Assembly (NCBI GenBank): GCA_963709185.1
Contig: CAVPVQ010000029.1
Span: forward strand, 1-64,000
Origin: Roseiarcus sp963709185
GTDB taxonomy: Bacteria > Pseudomonadota > Alphaproteobacteria > Rhizobiales > Beijerinckiaceae
Length of the DNA: 64,000 bases
Direction: 5' to 3'
Part shown: piece after piece, positions 19,360 to 28,701 of the stretch
How positions within the stretch are numbered: the first letter of the stretch is position 1
Layout: every line of letters begins with the position of its first letter
Program-made: the position numbers and the translations under genes
Notes under the pieces: model-generated
Told to the model about the DNA's origin: nothing
Seen by the model: only the letters and a program-made list of their open reading frames with translations
Databases searched by the model: none

Positions 19360-20379
19360 ATGGCGAAGATGCGTGCGATGATCGTCCCGAAAGCCGGCGC
19401 CCCGTTCGAAATGGTGGAGCGCGATTCCCCCGCGCCCGGCCCGCATGAGGTGCGCATCAAGGTGCAGGCGTGCGGCGTCTGCCACAGCGATTCGGTCACC
19501 GTCAATGGCCTGATGCCGGGGATCGCCTATCCGCGCATTCCGGGCCACGAAGTGATCGGAATCATCGAGGCGGTCGGCCCCGACGTGGCGGGCTGGAGCG
19601 TCGGCGAGCGGGTCGGCGTCGGCTGGTTCGGCGGCGCCTGCGGCTATTGCGGCAATTGCCGGCGTGGCGACGCCTTCGCCTGCGAGAATATCCACGGCGC
19701 CACCGGCGTCACGCGCGACGGCGGCTACGCCACCCATATGCTGGCCCTGACTTCCGCGCTGGCGCGCGTGCCGGAGGCGCTGGATTCGGTCGAGTCGGCG
19801 CCGCTGCTGTGCGCCGGCATCACCACCTTCAACGCGCTGCGCAATTGCGGCGCCGGCCCCGGCGACCTCGTGGCGATCCACGGCGTCGGCGGGCTCGGCC
19901 ATCTCGGCATGCAGTTCGCGGCGCGGCAGGGGTTTCGCACCGTGGCCGTCAACCGCGGCCGCGACAAGGAGCAACTGGCCCGCTCGCTCGGCGCGCACGC
20001 CTATATCGACAGCGCCGCCGAGGACCCCGCCAAGGCGCTGCAGGCGATGGGCGGCGCCAAGGCGATCATCGCCACCGTCACCGACGCCGGCGCGATGCAG
20101 GCGATCGCCGGCGGCCTCGGCCCCAACGGCGTGCTGATGGTGATCGGCGCGGTCGGCGCGCTCACCGTCAATTCGCTTGATCTGCTGGCCAAGCGCGCCG
20201 CGGTGAAGGGCTGGTATTCCGGCACCTCGGCCGATTCCGAGGACACGCTGCTGTTCAGCGAGCTCAACAAGATCGCCTCGATGAACGAGGTGTTCCCGCT
20301 CGAACAGGCTCAAGCGGCCTACGACCGGATGATGAGCGGCAAGGCGCGCTTTCGCGTGGTGCTGAAGATCGAGGGGTAG
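19360..20379 (+). CDS. Zinc-dependent alcohol dehydrogenase
   Basis: A 339-residue medium-chain dehydrogenase oxidising alcohols with NAD(P). Catalytic zinc ligands sit in CGVCHSD and GHEVIG; the structural zinc loop has four Cys in CGYCGNCRRGDAFAC; the Rossmann nucleotide site is GVGGLGHLG. The sequence fits the AdhP-like/alcohol dehydrogenase group. It could act on fermentation or aromatic alcohols; substrate is not deducible. A short intergenic gap separates it from the CHAD gene. Confidence 0.92.
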   Translation: MAKMRAMIVPKAGAPFEMVERDSPAPGPHEVRIKVQACGVCHSDSVTVNGLMPGIAYPRIPGHEVIGIIEAVGPDVAGWSVGERVGVGWFGGACGYCGNCRRGDAFACENIHGATGVTRDGGYATHMLALTSALARVPEALDSVESAPLLCAGITTFNALRNCGAGPGDLVAIHGVGGLGHLGMQFAARQGFRTVAVNRGRDKEQLARSLGAHAYIDSAAEDPAKALQAMGGAKAIIATVTDAGAMQAIAGGLGPNGVLMVIGAVGALTVNSLDLLAKRAAVKGWYSGTSADSEDTLLFSELNKIASMNEVFPLEQAQAAYDRMMSGKARFRVVLKIEG

Positions 20380-20751
20380 CGGCGCGGCGGCTGCGATGCG
20401 TGAGGGACGTTTCTCGCGAAATCTCGAAACATCCAGCGAGCAACGCGCTCCACTTCGAAGCGGCCGGCCAGGACGAGGGCTGTCACGTGCAGCTTGCAGA
20501 TGCGGTGGCCGATGATTTAGCCGGTCGAAGGTGGTCCATCGTTTCGCATGGCGGAGCGTTTTTCATCCTCGAAGGTTTGTCAACGATCGCCCTCCGGGCG
20601 ACCGCCGCAGGCGGCGCGCTATGCGCGTCGTTGACTAACCTTCGAGGATGAAAACAATGGCCTTCAGGCGAACGATGGCTCAATCGCGAAGCTTGCGGGC
20701 AATCGACGCGCGATTCAACGCTGTTGCATCACGCTCCGACGGAGAAGTCTC
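20380..20751. other. Gene-free stretch carrying a large palindrome
   Basis: No convincing gene between adh and higA. A short open frame across 20400-20651 has no family features and runs through the palindrome described separately. No HigB-like toxin is visible upstream of higA on either strand. Confidence 0.6.
20560..20654. repeat. 95-bp cloverleaf-like nested palindrome
   Basis: Outer arms of 27 bp (20560-20586 and 20628-20654) pair with a single mismatch. The 41 bases between them consist almost wholly of three adjacent hairpins, each with a perfect 5-bp stem and a 3-base loop: CGCCC-TCC-GGGCG (20588-20600), CCGCC-GCA-GGCGG (20602-20614) and CGCGC-TAT-GCGCG (20615-20627). It could be a mobile palindromic unit or a structured RNA; no known name fits. 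Confidence 0.8.
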
Positions 20752-21048
20752 GTGACCTCGGACTTGCCAATGCCTCACCCCGGAATCGTTCTGCGCGAGG
20801 AATTCATCGAGCCGATGGGTCTGTCAGTCTATGCGCTCGCCAAGGCGATCCATGTCACGCGAAGCCGGATCAATGAAATCTGCCACGGACGGCAAGGCAT
20901 CAGCGCCAATATCGCGTTGCGACTTGGCCGCTTCTTCGAGGTTGACCCGCAATGGTTCATGAACATGCAGGCCAAATATGATCTGCACGTCCAGGCGGCG
21001 CTGCTCGCCCGCGATCTCGCCTCGATTACGCCGCGCAGAGCGGCCTGA
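20752..21048 (+). CDS. higA: HigA-family antitoxin (XRE), apparently orphan
   Basis: A 98-residue HTH XRE protein of the HigA addiction-module family: HPGIVLREEFIEPMGLS, LAKAIHVTRSRINEICHGRQGIS (helix-turn-helix) and LRLGRFFEVDPQWFMNMQAKYDL. HigA normally binds and neutralises the RNA-cleaving HigB and represses its own promoter. The usual order is higB then higA, but the bases upstream hold only a short meaningless frame and the palindrome at 20560-20654. It may be a solitary regulator or a relic. Start is GTG 20752. Confidence 0.85.
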   Translation: MTSDLPMPHPGIVLREEFIEPMGLSVYALAKAIHVTRSRINEICHGRQGISANIALRLGRFFEVDPQWFMNMQAKYDLHVQAALLARDLASITPRRAA

Positions 21049-21073
21049 CGGCATCGGCCGGGATCAACCCATC

Positions 21074-22207
21074 TCAGTCGATGCGGGCGACCACCGCCAG
21101 GCGTTTCACCTGGCCGCTCTCGAACGCCCGCAGGAACGCCTGGTAGTCCTTGAACGACACGCAGCCGTTGGAATCGCCGTTGGGGCCGAGCATGTAGGTG
21201 TGGGCGAGGAAGCCGGCGCGGCCGAAAATGTCGCCGCCGCCGACCGGATCAAGGCGCAATGCCTGCACCCCGTGGAACAGTTCGTCCCGCGCCTTCAGCT
21301 CATAGAGATGGGGCGGCGTCGCCCCGCGATTTCGCTCGTTGACATGCGCCGGATCGTCCAGCCGGTCGCCGAGGCCCGAATGCGCCTCGAGGCGCGTCCC
21401 GTCGGGCAGATAGACGGTGTGCGCGGCGAGGTCGTAGACCGCGGTCCATCGATCGTAGCGGCCCGACGGGCCGGACACGTCGGCTTGCGCGCGCAGGGGG
21501 TTGCTGGTTCGCCGCGCGACGTCGCCCTCGGCGGAAGCATAGGCGAGCGCCGGGCCCGAGGGCTTGCCGAGGCCGAACAGTTTCTCGAAGACGTTGCGGT
21601 CGTCGGGCGGCGCGGCGGGGCCGCCCCTTCCGGCGCGCGCGACGCGGCGCAGGCTGATCGACGGCGCAGCCGGAGAGGCGACCACGGGCGGTGTGGCGAC
21701 GGGTGGCGTCGCTGCGACGGGCAAGGCGGCGATGAGCGGGCGAGGCGGCGGCAGCGGCGCGGCTTCGTCGGCCGCGGAGGCGATCTCCTTGCGCGCCGGC
21801 GGAACCGCCCGCACGCCCGGGCCGGCGGCGGGAGGCTCGGCGGCCAAGAAGCGCTTCTCACCCGCGGCGAAACCGGGGTCGAGCAGGGCGCCATAGGAAT
21901 CGGCCGGCTTCGGCGCTGCGGCAACGGCTACCGGGCGGGGCGTGGGGGCCGGATTGCGCGCCGCCCAGGACCCGCGGGCGAGCAAGGCGCCATAGGGGTT
22001 GGCCGCGATCCGCGATGGAGTTGCCGCGGGACGCGGCGCGGCCGCTATGACGCTGTGGGGCGCGGCGGCCGGGAGCCGGTGAACGATCCACGCGCCGGCC
22101 AGCGCCGCCAGCGCCAGGGTGAGGCCCCCGCGCACCAGAAAAGATGGGAAAACACGCGGGAACTCTGGGGAGTCGAACTCGCCCGACGCTACGAAAGTGT
22201 CTGCCAT
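21074..22207 (-). CDS. DUF2778 (L,D-transpeptidase-like) membrane-anchored protein
   Basis: A 377-residue protein with one N-terminal membrane anchor (about residues 25-45), a long Pro/Ala-rich linker (46-210), and a C-terminal DUF2778 domain. The domain shows LEAHSGLGDR, HLYELKARDELFHGVQALRLDP and the catalytic-looking FLAHTYMLGPNGDSNGCVSF, with His and Cys spaced as in L,D-transpeptidase-like Tlde1 folds. Tlde1 family members are peptidoglycan-modifying toxins of type VI secretion, but here the chromosomal, anchored form with a linker suggests a housekeeping cell-wall role. No immunity gene is adjacent. Confidence 0.8.
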   Translation of the reverse strand: MADTFVASGEFDSPEFPRVFPSFLVRGGLTLALAALAGAWIVHRLPAAAPHSVIAAAPRPAATPSRIAANPYGALLARGSWAARNPAPTPRPVAVAAAPKPADSYGALLDPGFAAGEKRFLAAEPPAAGPGVRAVPPARKEIASAADEAAPLPPPRPLIAALPVAATPPVATPPVVASPAAPSISLRRVARAGRGGPAAPPDDRNVFEKLFGLGKPSGPALAYASAEGDVARRTSNPLRAQADVSGPSGRYDRWTAVYDLAAHTVYLPDGTRLEAHSGLGDRLDDPAHVNERNRGATPPHLYELKARDELFHGVQALRLDPVGGGDIFGRAGFLAHTYMLGPNGDSNGCVSFKDYQAFLRAFESGQVKRLAVVARID

Positions 22208-22576
22208 TCGCCCTGCTTTTATCTCGCCTTTGATCTGATTTTGCAGTGCGCCGCTTTAGATTTCATTAACGCCGTAAACGACTTGGACCGTTCAGGCAAC
22301 CGAAAAATCCCTGCCGCCGGAGCCGCGCCAGCCAGCGACCGCCCGCTTCGCGACCGCGCGGAGGGTCTGTTTTGGCCCGGATGCAGGGCGCGACCTTCAG
22401 CGAGCGACGCATCGATGGAGGGGCGAGGCAAGCGCGAACGCCAAGGGCGATTGGCTCGCGCCGCCGCCCGCCCCTCATCGCGAACGGCGGCTCCCGATCG
22501 CGAAGCATCTGACCGATGACCGCTTCGATGTATAAGAGCCGGTGATTCCATCCCCAGCTCGCGCAGAGGCGCCGCC
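22208..22576. other. Gene-free stretch, nothing recognised
   Basis: About 370 bases between divergently oriented genes. It holds the promoters of both neighbours and has no open frame with family features or clear structured repeat. Confidence 0.5.
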
Positions 22577-23035
22577 ATGAAAGCCTTCCCCATCCGCCCA
22601 TCGGTTGCTGCGCTCGGCGCGATTCTGTTCAGCGCCAGCGCGCCTGGCGCCGCGTTCGGCGCCGGGGGCGAGGGGCAGGCGTTCAACCTGCATCCCGGCC
22701 AGGAGATGACCTTCGCCGTGAAAATCGCCGACGGCGCCGTCACGCTGGGGCCGCCGCGCGCGTCCAGGCTCGGCGCCGCGCAACCCGCAAAAGGCGAGAT
22801 GACGGTCGGGCTCTCAAAACGCGACGAGACGCTCCACGAGCAGGTGATCGTCACCGAAAAGACCCCCGTCCCGATCGACTTCCTCGCCACCGCGATGGTC
22901 GGTGAGACCAAGATCGACGAAGCCGTGCTGTGCGGGCGCCTCGACGCGCCGTCCTCCGCCCATATCGGCGCCATCTCCTGGCGCGTCAGCCTGCACGCCT
23001 TCGAGGCGCGGAAGGAAGGGGCGACCTGCGAGTGA
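22577..23035 (+). CDS. Exported protein of unknown function
   Basis: A 152-residue protein with a signal peptide (about residues 1-29, GAAFGAGG). The mature part is predicted beta-rich (EMTFAVKIADGAVTLGPPRAS, EMTVGLSKRDETLHEQVIVTEKTPVPIDFLATAMVG split over strands) with two cysteines (CGR and the C-terminal TCE) that may form a disulfide. I recognise no family. It stands alone before a palindrome-rich stretch. Confidence 0.65.
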   Translation: MKAFPIRPSVAALGAILFSASAPGAAFGAGGEGQAFNLHPGQEMTFAVKIADGAVTLGPPRASRLGAAQPAKGEMTVGLSKRDETLHEQVIVTEKTPVPIDFLATAMVGETKIDEAVLCGRLDAPSSAHIGAISWRVSLHAFEARKEGATCE

Positions 23036-23080
23036 AAGCGGGCGCGGCGAATCGTCATGGCGAGGGCGCGGCGCAGCCTG

Positions 23081-23135
23081 CGGACGAATGCTGCGCATTC
23101 GCCTTGAGCGGACGAATGCTGCGCATTCGCCTTGA
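23081..23135. repeat. Two tandem 27-bp units, 28-bp period
   Basis: Units at 23081-23107 and 23109-23135 are identical and centred on the small palindrome GAATGC-TGC-GCATTC. Confidence 0.85.
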
Positions 23136-23475
23136 CTTGACGGCGGCCCGGCGGCGCGGCCGGGACCACGAGATCGCGCATTGCGCATCACGCCCCGTGA
23201 CCCCGGCATTCCGTCCACTGCGCGGGCGTTTTCAAAGGCTTGCGATGCGAATTTGTCCCTCGCCGGGCGCTTCGACGTCGCGCGCCGGCGGCTTTTCGCG
23301 CGGGGTTTCGGCGGGGGATCGAGTGGCCTTGGGCTCGGTCAATGGCGGCTCGGGAATGGCGGGCGGCGGGTTCGCGCACTTGTCTGAAACCATAGCACAT
23401 ATTCTGCTTTACAGAAAGCACTTGTCGCAGAAACGCCGGCGTGCGGGGCGGCAGGGGACGACCGTCGAACGACGA

Positions 23476-23919
23476 ACCGTCATGGCGAGGGAGCGAAGCG
23501 ACGAAGCCATCCAGACGAAGGCCGATCCACCCCCCAGTCTGGATCGCTTCGTCGCTGACGCTCCCTCGCGATGACGGCGGCGCGCAAGGGCGAAGGACGG
23601 CTCCATGCCATCGCCGTGCTCGCGGTCAAGTCGACCGCTGCGCGGGCGCGCGCGGCTCGCTGGCTCCCCCGAGCGATGGCCCTTTCGCCGGCGCAAACAG
23701 GGAAGCGCTGACCGTCATGGCGAGGGAGCGAAGCGACGAAGCCATCCAGACGAAGGCCGATCCACCCCCCAGTCTGGATCGCTTCGTCGCTGACGCTCCC
23801 TCGCGATGACGGCGGCGCGCAAGGGCGAAGGACGGCTCCATGCCATCGCCGTGCTCGCGGTCAAGTCAACCGCTGCGCGGGCGCGCGCGGCTCGATGGCT
23901 CCCCCGAGCGATGGCCCTT
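23476..23919. repeat. 209-bp direct repeat, two copies (235-bp period), each with an inverted repeat
   Basis: Copies at 23476-23684 and 23711-23919 differ at only two bases. Each begins with an inverted repeat of about 40-bp arms (first copy 23477-23516 and 23537-23577), beginning CCGTCATGGCGAGGGAGCG. This type of palindrome (CGTCATnGCGAG...GATCCAG) is a common dispersed intergenic element of alphaproteobacteria. A third related arm is at 58744-58783. Confidence 0.85.
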
Positions 23920-23928
23920 GGCCATCAC

Positions 23929-23980
23929 GTTCTTTTGCTGAGCGAAAGCGGCGGTCGGCCGCCTCGCTCAGCAAAAGAAC
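23929..23980. repeat. Perfect 16-bp palindrome arms
   Basis: GTTCTTTTGCTGAGCG (23929-23944) pairs exactly with CGCTCAGCAAAAGAAC (23965-23980); the 20-base loop contains a further GCGGC/GCCGC stem. No T-tract follows, so a terminator role is doubtful. Confidence 0.75.
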
Positions 23981-24000
23981 ACGGATGTGAAAACGTCGCG

Positions 24001-24075
24001 CCGCCGAGCCGCGGTCACCCGCAGGGCCGTAACGAAGTGAAGGAGCGGCGCAGCCGCTTGACAGCGGCTCGGTGG
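24001..24075. repeat. Nested palindrome with inner GCA-loop hairpins
   Basis: Outer 12-bp arms 24001-24012 and 24064-24075 (one G-U pair) enclose AGCGGC-GCA-GCCGCT (24044-24058) and CCC-GCA-GGG. The build resembles the cloverleaf at 20560-20654 but the sequence is different. Confidence 0.6.
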
Positions 24076-24142
24076 GGCGGCGCCAGCAACGAGGCTACGA
24101 CGTTGCCACGCCAGGCGCCAAACAGTCCTCCCTGCCTCAATC

Positions 24143-24703
24143 CTACCTACTGCGTTTGAGTAGTTCGTCAAGAGAATCGACGCCCTCCTTCTTGAGAACG
24201 GTGCCCAGTTGAGTGTCGGGTCGATAGCCCTTAGCGAAACTTGGTCCGTACTCCTCTCGGAGAGTGCGGACCAGAGTGTTGCTATTTTTGCGCCGAATTT
24301 CTCCACCGTGATCCCGATGCCGATGATCTAGTCCCGGCTGCTTCATATCCCGTCCCCCGCTTTCCACCGCAGATGACTGATGTCGACCGACGCCTCCAAT
24401 TCTGGGAATGCGATCACCCTCTGCCTCACGCCCCGATGCCGTGATGATCTTGAAGCGGACCGCTGATCTCGCATCCGTCGTTTGATCACAGCGCTCCGCC
24501 AGCAGGCCGGCGATCGAAATGTCCTCGTCGATCTCAGCCCAATGCAGACCGAAGCGGCCGATCTCGAAATTCTCGCGCTGACTCTTTGTCGCGTTGAACA
24601 GACGTGGATACCACGCGAACGGCACGCCGATCGTCCGCCCGTCGGACAGTTCGACCCACATCGAGTGCTCGTCGAACTTGACGCCTGTGGCCGAAATGGT
24701 CAT
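24143..24703 (-). CDS. DUF2442 protein with an in-frame small-protein domain at its C terminus
   Basis: The frame from ATG 24703 encodes a DUF2442 domain in the first 75 residues (DEHSMWVELSDGRTIGVP, NFEIGRFGLHWAEIDEDISIAGLL). DUF2442 proteins are about this size and pair with DUF4160 proteins, as here, in modules suspected of being toxin-antitoxin-like. The frame then continues for about 45 poorly conserved residues into a 67-residue segment starting at ATG 24346 (MKQPGLDHRHRD, NTLVRTLREEYGPSFAKGYR). That segment resembles a free-standing small proteobacterial protein and has its own GGGGGACGGGAT site. The segment is probably a separate gene, and the connecting stretch read-through after a lost stop. 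Confidence 0.65.
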   Translation of the reverse strand: MTISATGVKFDEHSMWVELSDGRTIGVPFAWYPRLFNATKSQRENFEIGRFGLHWAEIDEDISIAGLLAERCDQTTDARSAVRFKIITASGREAEGDRIPRIGGVGRHQSSAVESGGRDMKQPGLDHRHRDHGGEIRRKNSNTLVRTLREEYGPSFAKGYRPDTQLGTVLKKEGVDSLDELLKRSR

Positions 24704-24929
24704 TCCACGCTCTTTCAATTTGAGCACGCTCCCGACGCACCAACCTCAGAAGTGCGTTCAGCTCAGGAGCATTGAACCCGAAACTGTCGGCGACAGCAAC
24801 TTCGGGCTCCAGCCAGAATTTCGCTTCATCGCCACCTTTGCGCGCATGGACATGTATCGGCTCTTTCGGATCGCCTTCGTCCGAGAAGAAGAAAAATCTG
24901 TAGCCGTCACGACGAAATACTGTCGGCAT
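24534..24929 (-). CDS. DUF4160 protein
   Basis: The first 86 or so residues match DUF4160 (MPTVFRRDGYRFFFFSDEGD, EPIHVHARKGGDEAKFWLEP, LNALLRLVRRERAQIERAWNDHFG). The family normally stops near this point with its stop overlapping the DUF2442 start. Here the start ATG of DUF2442 lies inside AATGAC, but the frame runs on for about 45 residues across the DUF2442 gene. The tail is therefore probably not native. The role is unknown; linkage to DUF2442 is recurrent. Confidence 0.7.
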   Translation of the reverse strand: MPTVFRRDGYRFFFFSDEGDPKEPIHVHARKGGDEAKFWLEPEVAVADSFGFNAPELNALLRLVRRERAQIERAWNDHFGHRRQVRRALDVGRTVRRADDRRAVRVVSTSVQRDKESAREFRDRPLRSALG

Positions 24930-24960
24930 GACCGCTCACCTCAGAAACCTCAAAATCGAA

Positions 24961-27900
24961 TTACGAACACCCCGTCGTCCCCCCACAAGTCTCGCACTTC
25001 AAACACGTCCCGTTGCGCACCATCGTGAAGTTCCCGCACTCGGGGCAGGCTTCGCCGACGTAGCCTTTCATGCGCGCCTCGGTCCGCTTCTCGGCGGCGC
25101 TGGCGTTGGGCGCGGAGAACTCGAGGCGAAGATCGCTTCTGCCGACCTCGACCGCCTCCTGCGCGAACTCCGCCAGATCGCCCTTCAGCGCGGTCGCCCC
25201 CTGCGTCGCATAGCCATAGGCCCCCGCCCCGCCCTGCCCGTGCGCGAGCGAGCCTTCGCCGCCGGCGCCGCCCTGCACCAGCATCAATTTGTCGGTCTTC
25301 GAGCGCACCAGGCCCTTCGAGACCACCGAGCTGCGCAAAGCCTCGGCGCCGGCCGGCGACTTGCCCTGGTCGACGCCGCCGCCGAGCGCGTCATGGGTCA
25401 GGTCCTCGGGCGCGACATGGGCGAGGTCGTTGCGGCCGAGATAGGAGATCGCCAGTTCGCGGAACACGTAGTCGACGATCGACGTCGCGCTCTTGATCGC
25501 GTCATTGCCCTGCACCAGGCCGGCCGGCTCGAAGCGCGTGAAGGTGAAGGCGTCGACATATTCCTCGAGCGGCACGCCGTATTGCAGGCCGAGCGAAATG
25601 GCGATCGCGAAATTGTTCATCAGCGAGCGGAAGGCGGCGCCTTCCTTGTGCATGTCGATGAAGATTTCGCCGATCCGCCCGTCCTGGTATTCGCCGGTGC
25701 GCAGATAGACCTTGTGGCCGCCGACCACCGCCTTCTGCGTATAGCCCTTGCGGCGGTCGGGCAGCCGCTCGCGCTCGCGCTGGCGCTCGACCCGTTCGAT
25801 CACCCGCTCGACGATCCGCTCGGCGACCATCGCGGCGCGGGCCGGCGTGTTGGCGGCGACGATCGCCTCGACCGCGTCGATCTCGTCGTCCTCGGCGCTT
25901 TCGAGCAACTGCGAATTCAACGGCTGCGAAAGCTTCGAGCCGTCGCGATAGAGCGCGTTGGCCTTCAGGCCGAGTCGCCAGGACAGCATATAGGCGTCCT
26001 TGCAATCCTCGACGCTGGCGTCGTTGGGCATGTTGATGGTCTTGGAGATCGCCCCCGAAATGAACGGCTGCGCCGCCGCCATCATGCGGATATGGCTGTC
26101 GACCGAGAGATAGCGCTTGCCGGTGCGCCCGCACGGATTGGCGCAATCGAACACCGCGTAATGCGCGACCTTGAGATGCGGCGCGCCTTCCAGCGTCATC
26201 GCGCCGCAGACATGCACGTTGGCCGCCTCGATCTCCTGTTTGGTGAAGCCGATCTGGGCGAGCAGGTCGAAGCCCGGCTCCTCGATTCGCTCGGCCGGGA
26301 TTTTCAGCGTCCCGGTGAGGAAGTCGGCGCCGAGCGTCCATTTGTTGAAGATGAAGCGGATGTCGAACGCGCCGGCCAGCGCCGCGTCGACCTTGGCGAG
26401 CGCCGTCGAATCGAAGCCCCTGGCGCGCAGGCTGGCATGGTTGATGCCCGGCGACTGGCCGAGCGAGGCGTGGCCGACCGCGTAAGCTTCGATCTCGCCG
26501 ATCTCGGCTTCGCGATAGCCGAGCGCGCGCAGGGCTTCCGGCACGGCGCGGTTGATGATCTTGAAATAGCCGCCGCCCGCCAGCTTCTTGAACTTCACCA
26601 GCGCGAAATCCGGCTCGATGCCGGTGGTGTCGCAATCCATCACCAGGCCGATCGTGCCGGTCGGGGCGACCACCGACACCTGCGCGTTGCGGAAGCCGTG
26701 CTGCGCGCCGCCGTTCAGCGCCTCGCGCCAGACGCGGCGCGCCGCCTCGGACAGGCCGGCCCATGCGGCGCCCGCCTTGTCCAGCGAGGCGTGGTCGAGC
26801 GGGGTCGGCGCCACCGCCAGCTTCTCGTAGCCGTCGGCCTCGCCGTCGGCGGCGCGCGCGTGGTTGCGGATGACCCGCAGCATCGCGGCGGCGTTGGCGG
26901 GATGGCCGGGGAACGCGCCGAGGCTGGCGGCCATTTCGGCCGAGGCGGCGTAGGCGCCCCGGTCATGATCGCGCTCAAGGCGCCGCAGATCGCCCGGCCC
27001 TCGTCGCTGTCATAGGCGATGCCGCAGGACATCAGGAGGCCGCCGATATTGGCGAAGCCGAGGCCGAGCGTGCGGTAGTCATAGGAATTGCGCGCGATCT
27101 CCTTGGAGGGAAACTGCGCCATCGTCACCGAGATTTCGAGCACGATCGTCCACAGCCGCACCGCGTGCTCGTAAGAATCGACGTCGAACACGCGGGTCTC
27201 GGGGTCGCGGAACTGCAGCAGGTTCAGCGAAGCCAGATTGCACGCGGTGTCGTCGAGGAACATGTATTCCGAGCACGGATTGCTCGCGCGGATCGGCCCG
27301 GAGGCCGGGCAGGTGTGCCAGTCGTTGATCGTGGTGTGGTACTGCAGGCCGGGATCGGCCGAGGCCCAGGCGGCGTAGCCGATCTTCTCCCACAAGTCGC
27401 GCGCCTTCAGCGTCTTGTGGACCTTGCCGTCGAGCCGGCGCGTCAGGCTCCAGTCGCCGTCGTTCTCCACCGCCTGCAGGAAGCCGTCGGTGACGCGCAC
27501 CGAATTGTTGGAGTTCTGGCCGGACACCGTGAGATAGGCTTCCGAATCCCAGTCGGTGTCGTAGGTGTCGAAGTCGAATTCCGTTTTGCCCTGCCGCGCG
27601 AACTGGATGATCCGGTTGATCATGCCGTCCGGCACGTCGTTGCGGCGCGCCAGCTTGGCCTCGCGCTTCAGCGCCGGGTTCTTCTCGATGTTGAAGCAAT
27701 CGTCGCCCGAGCCCTGGCAATTGACGCAGGCCTTGAGGATCGCCTTGAGGTGGCGCTTGACGACTTTCGAGCCGGCGACCAGCGCCGCGACCTTCTGCTC
27801 CTCCTTGACCTTCCAGTCGATGTAGGCCTCGATATCGGGGTGGTCGACGTCGACCACCACCATCTTGGCGGCTCTTCGCGTCGTGCCGCCCGACTTGATC

Positions 27901-28701
27901 GCCCCCGCCGCGCGATCGCCGATCTTCAGGAACGACATCAGGCCGCTGGAGCGCCCGCCGCCCGACAGCTTCTCGTTCTCGCCGCGCAAGGCCGAGAAAT
28001 TGGAGCCGGTGCCCGATCCGTATTTGAACAGCCGCGCCTCGCGCACCCACAGGTCCATGATGCCGCCGTCGTTGACGAGGTCGTCGGCGACCGACTGGAT
28101 GAAGCAGGCGTGCGGCTGCGGATGCTCGTAGGCCGTCCGCGATTTGGTCAGCTTGCCGGTCTCGAAGTCGACGTAATAATGGCCCTGGCTGGGCCCATCG
28201 ACGCCATAGGCCCAGTGCAGGCCGGTGTTGAACCATTGCGGCGAATTGGGCGCGGCCATCTGCCGCGCCAGCATGAAGCGCATTTCGTCGAAGAACGCGC
28301 GCGCGTCTTCCTCGCGCGCTGAAATATCCGCCCTTCCAGCCCCAATAGGTCCAGGCCCCGGCGAGCCGGTCGAACACCTGCCTGGCTGATGTCTCCGGGC
28401 CGGCGCGTTCGGCCTTGGGCAGCGATTCGAGCGCCGCCTCGTCGGGAACCGAGCGCCACAGGAACGACGGCACGGCGTTCTCCTCGACGCGCTTCAGGCG
28501 CGCCGGGATTCCCGCCTTGCGGAAATATTTCTGGGCGAGCACGTCGGCCGCCACCTGGCTCCAGCCGGCGGGAACCTCGATATTGTCGAGCGCGAACACC
28601 ACCGAGCCGTCGGGATTGCGGATCTCGCTCTTCGTCGTATGAAATTCGATCAAGGCGTAAGGGGAAACGTCAGCCTTGGTGTATCGCCGCTCGATCCGCA
28701 T
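24961..28701 (-). CDS. nrdJ: Vitamin B12-dependent (class II) ribonucleoside-diphosphate reductase, two frameshifts
   Basis: A class II reductase of about 1,240 residues making deoxyribonucleotides with adenosylcobalamin, independent of oxygen. Start ATG 28701 (MRIERRYTKADVSP). Recognisable parts: NSPQWFNTGLHWAYG, the substrate/active-site block ASNPCSEYMFLDDTACNLASLNLL, VVAPTGTIGLVMDCDTTGIEPDFAL split at TGTIG, and the C-terminal Cys-rich tail (CPECGNFT, CLKCETCGGTTGCS). Two single-base deletions break the frame: near 28315 (before FFDEMRFMLA) and in the G4 run near 26957 (before AASAEMAASLG). With one base restored at each, the protein is continuous. Likely controlled by NrdR via the sites at 28910-28956. 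Confidence 0.93.

Larger units (their letters stand above)
23036..24142. other. 1.1-kb gene-free, palindrome- and repeat-rich stretch
   Basis: No gene is supported here. It contains a tandem 28-bp repeat, a 209-bp direct repeat each with an internal inverted repeat, and two further nested palindromes, listed separately. Several small open frames exist only because the repeats lack stops. Confidence 0.75.

Noticed and set aside
20400..20651. An 83-residue frame upstream of higA as a possible HigB toxin
   Set aside because: It has none of the HigB motifs and half of it is the palindrome.
23441..23841. Small open frames in the repeat island with near-identical proteins
   Set aside because: They exist only because the 209-bp repeat lacks stops; no ribosome-binding sites or family features.
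24928..27015. A 695-residue plus-strand frame opposite nrdJ
   Set aside because: Antisense to a clear ribonucleotide reductase; no motif.
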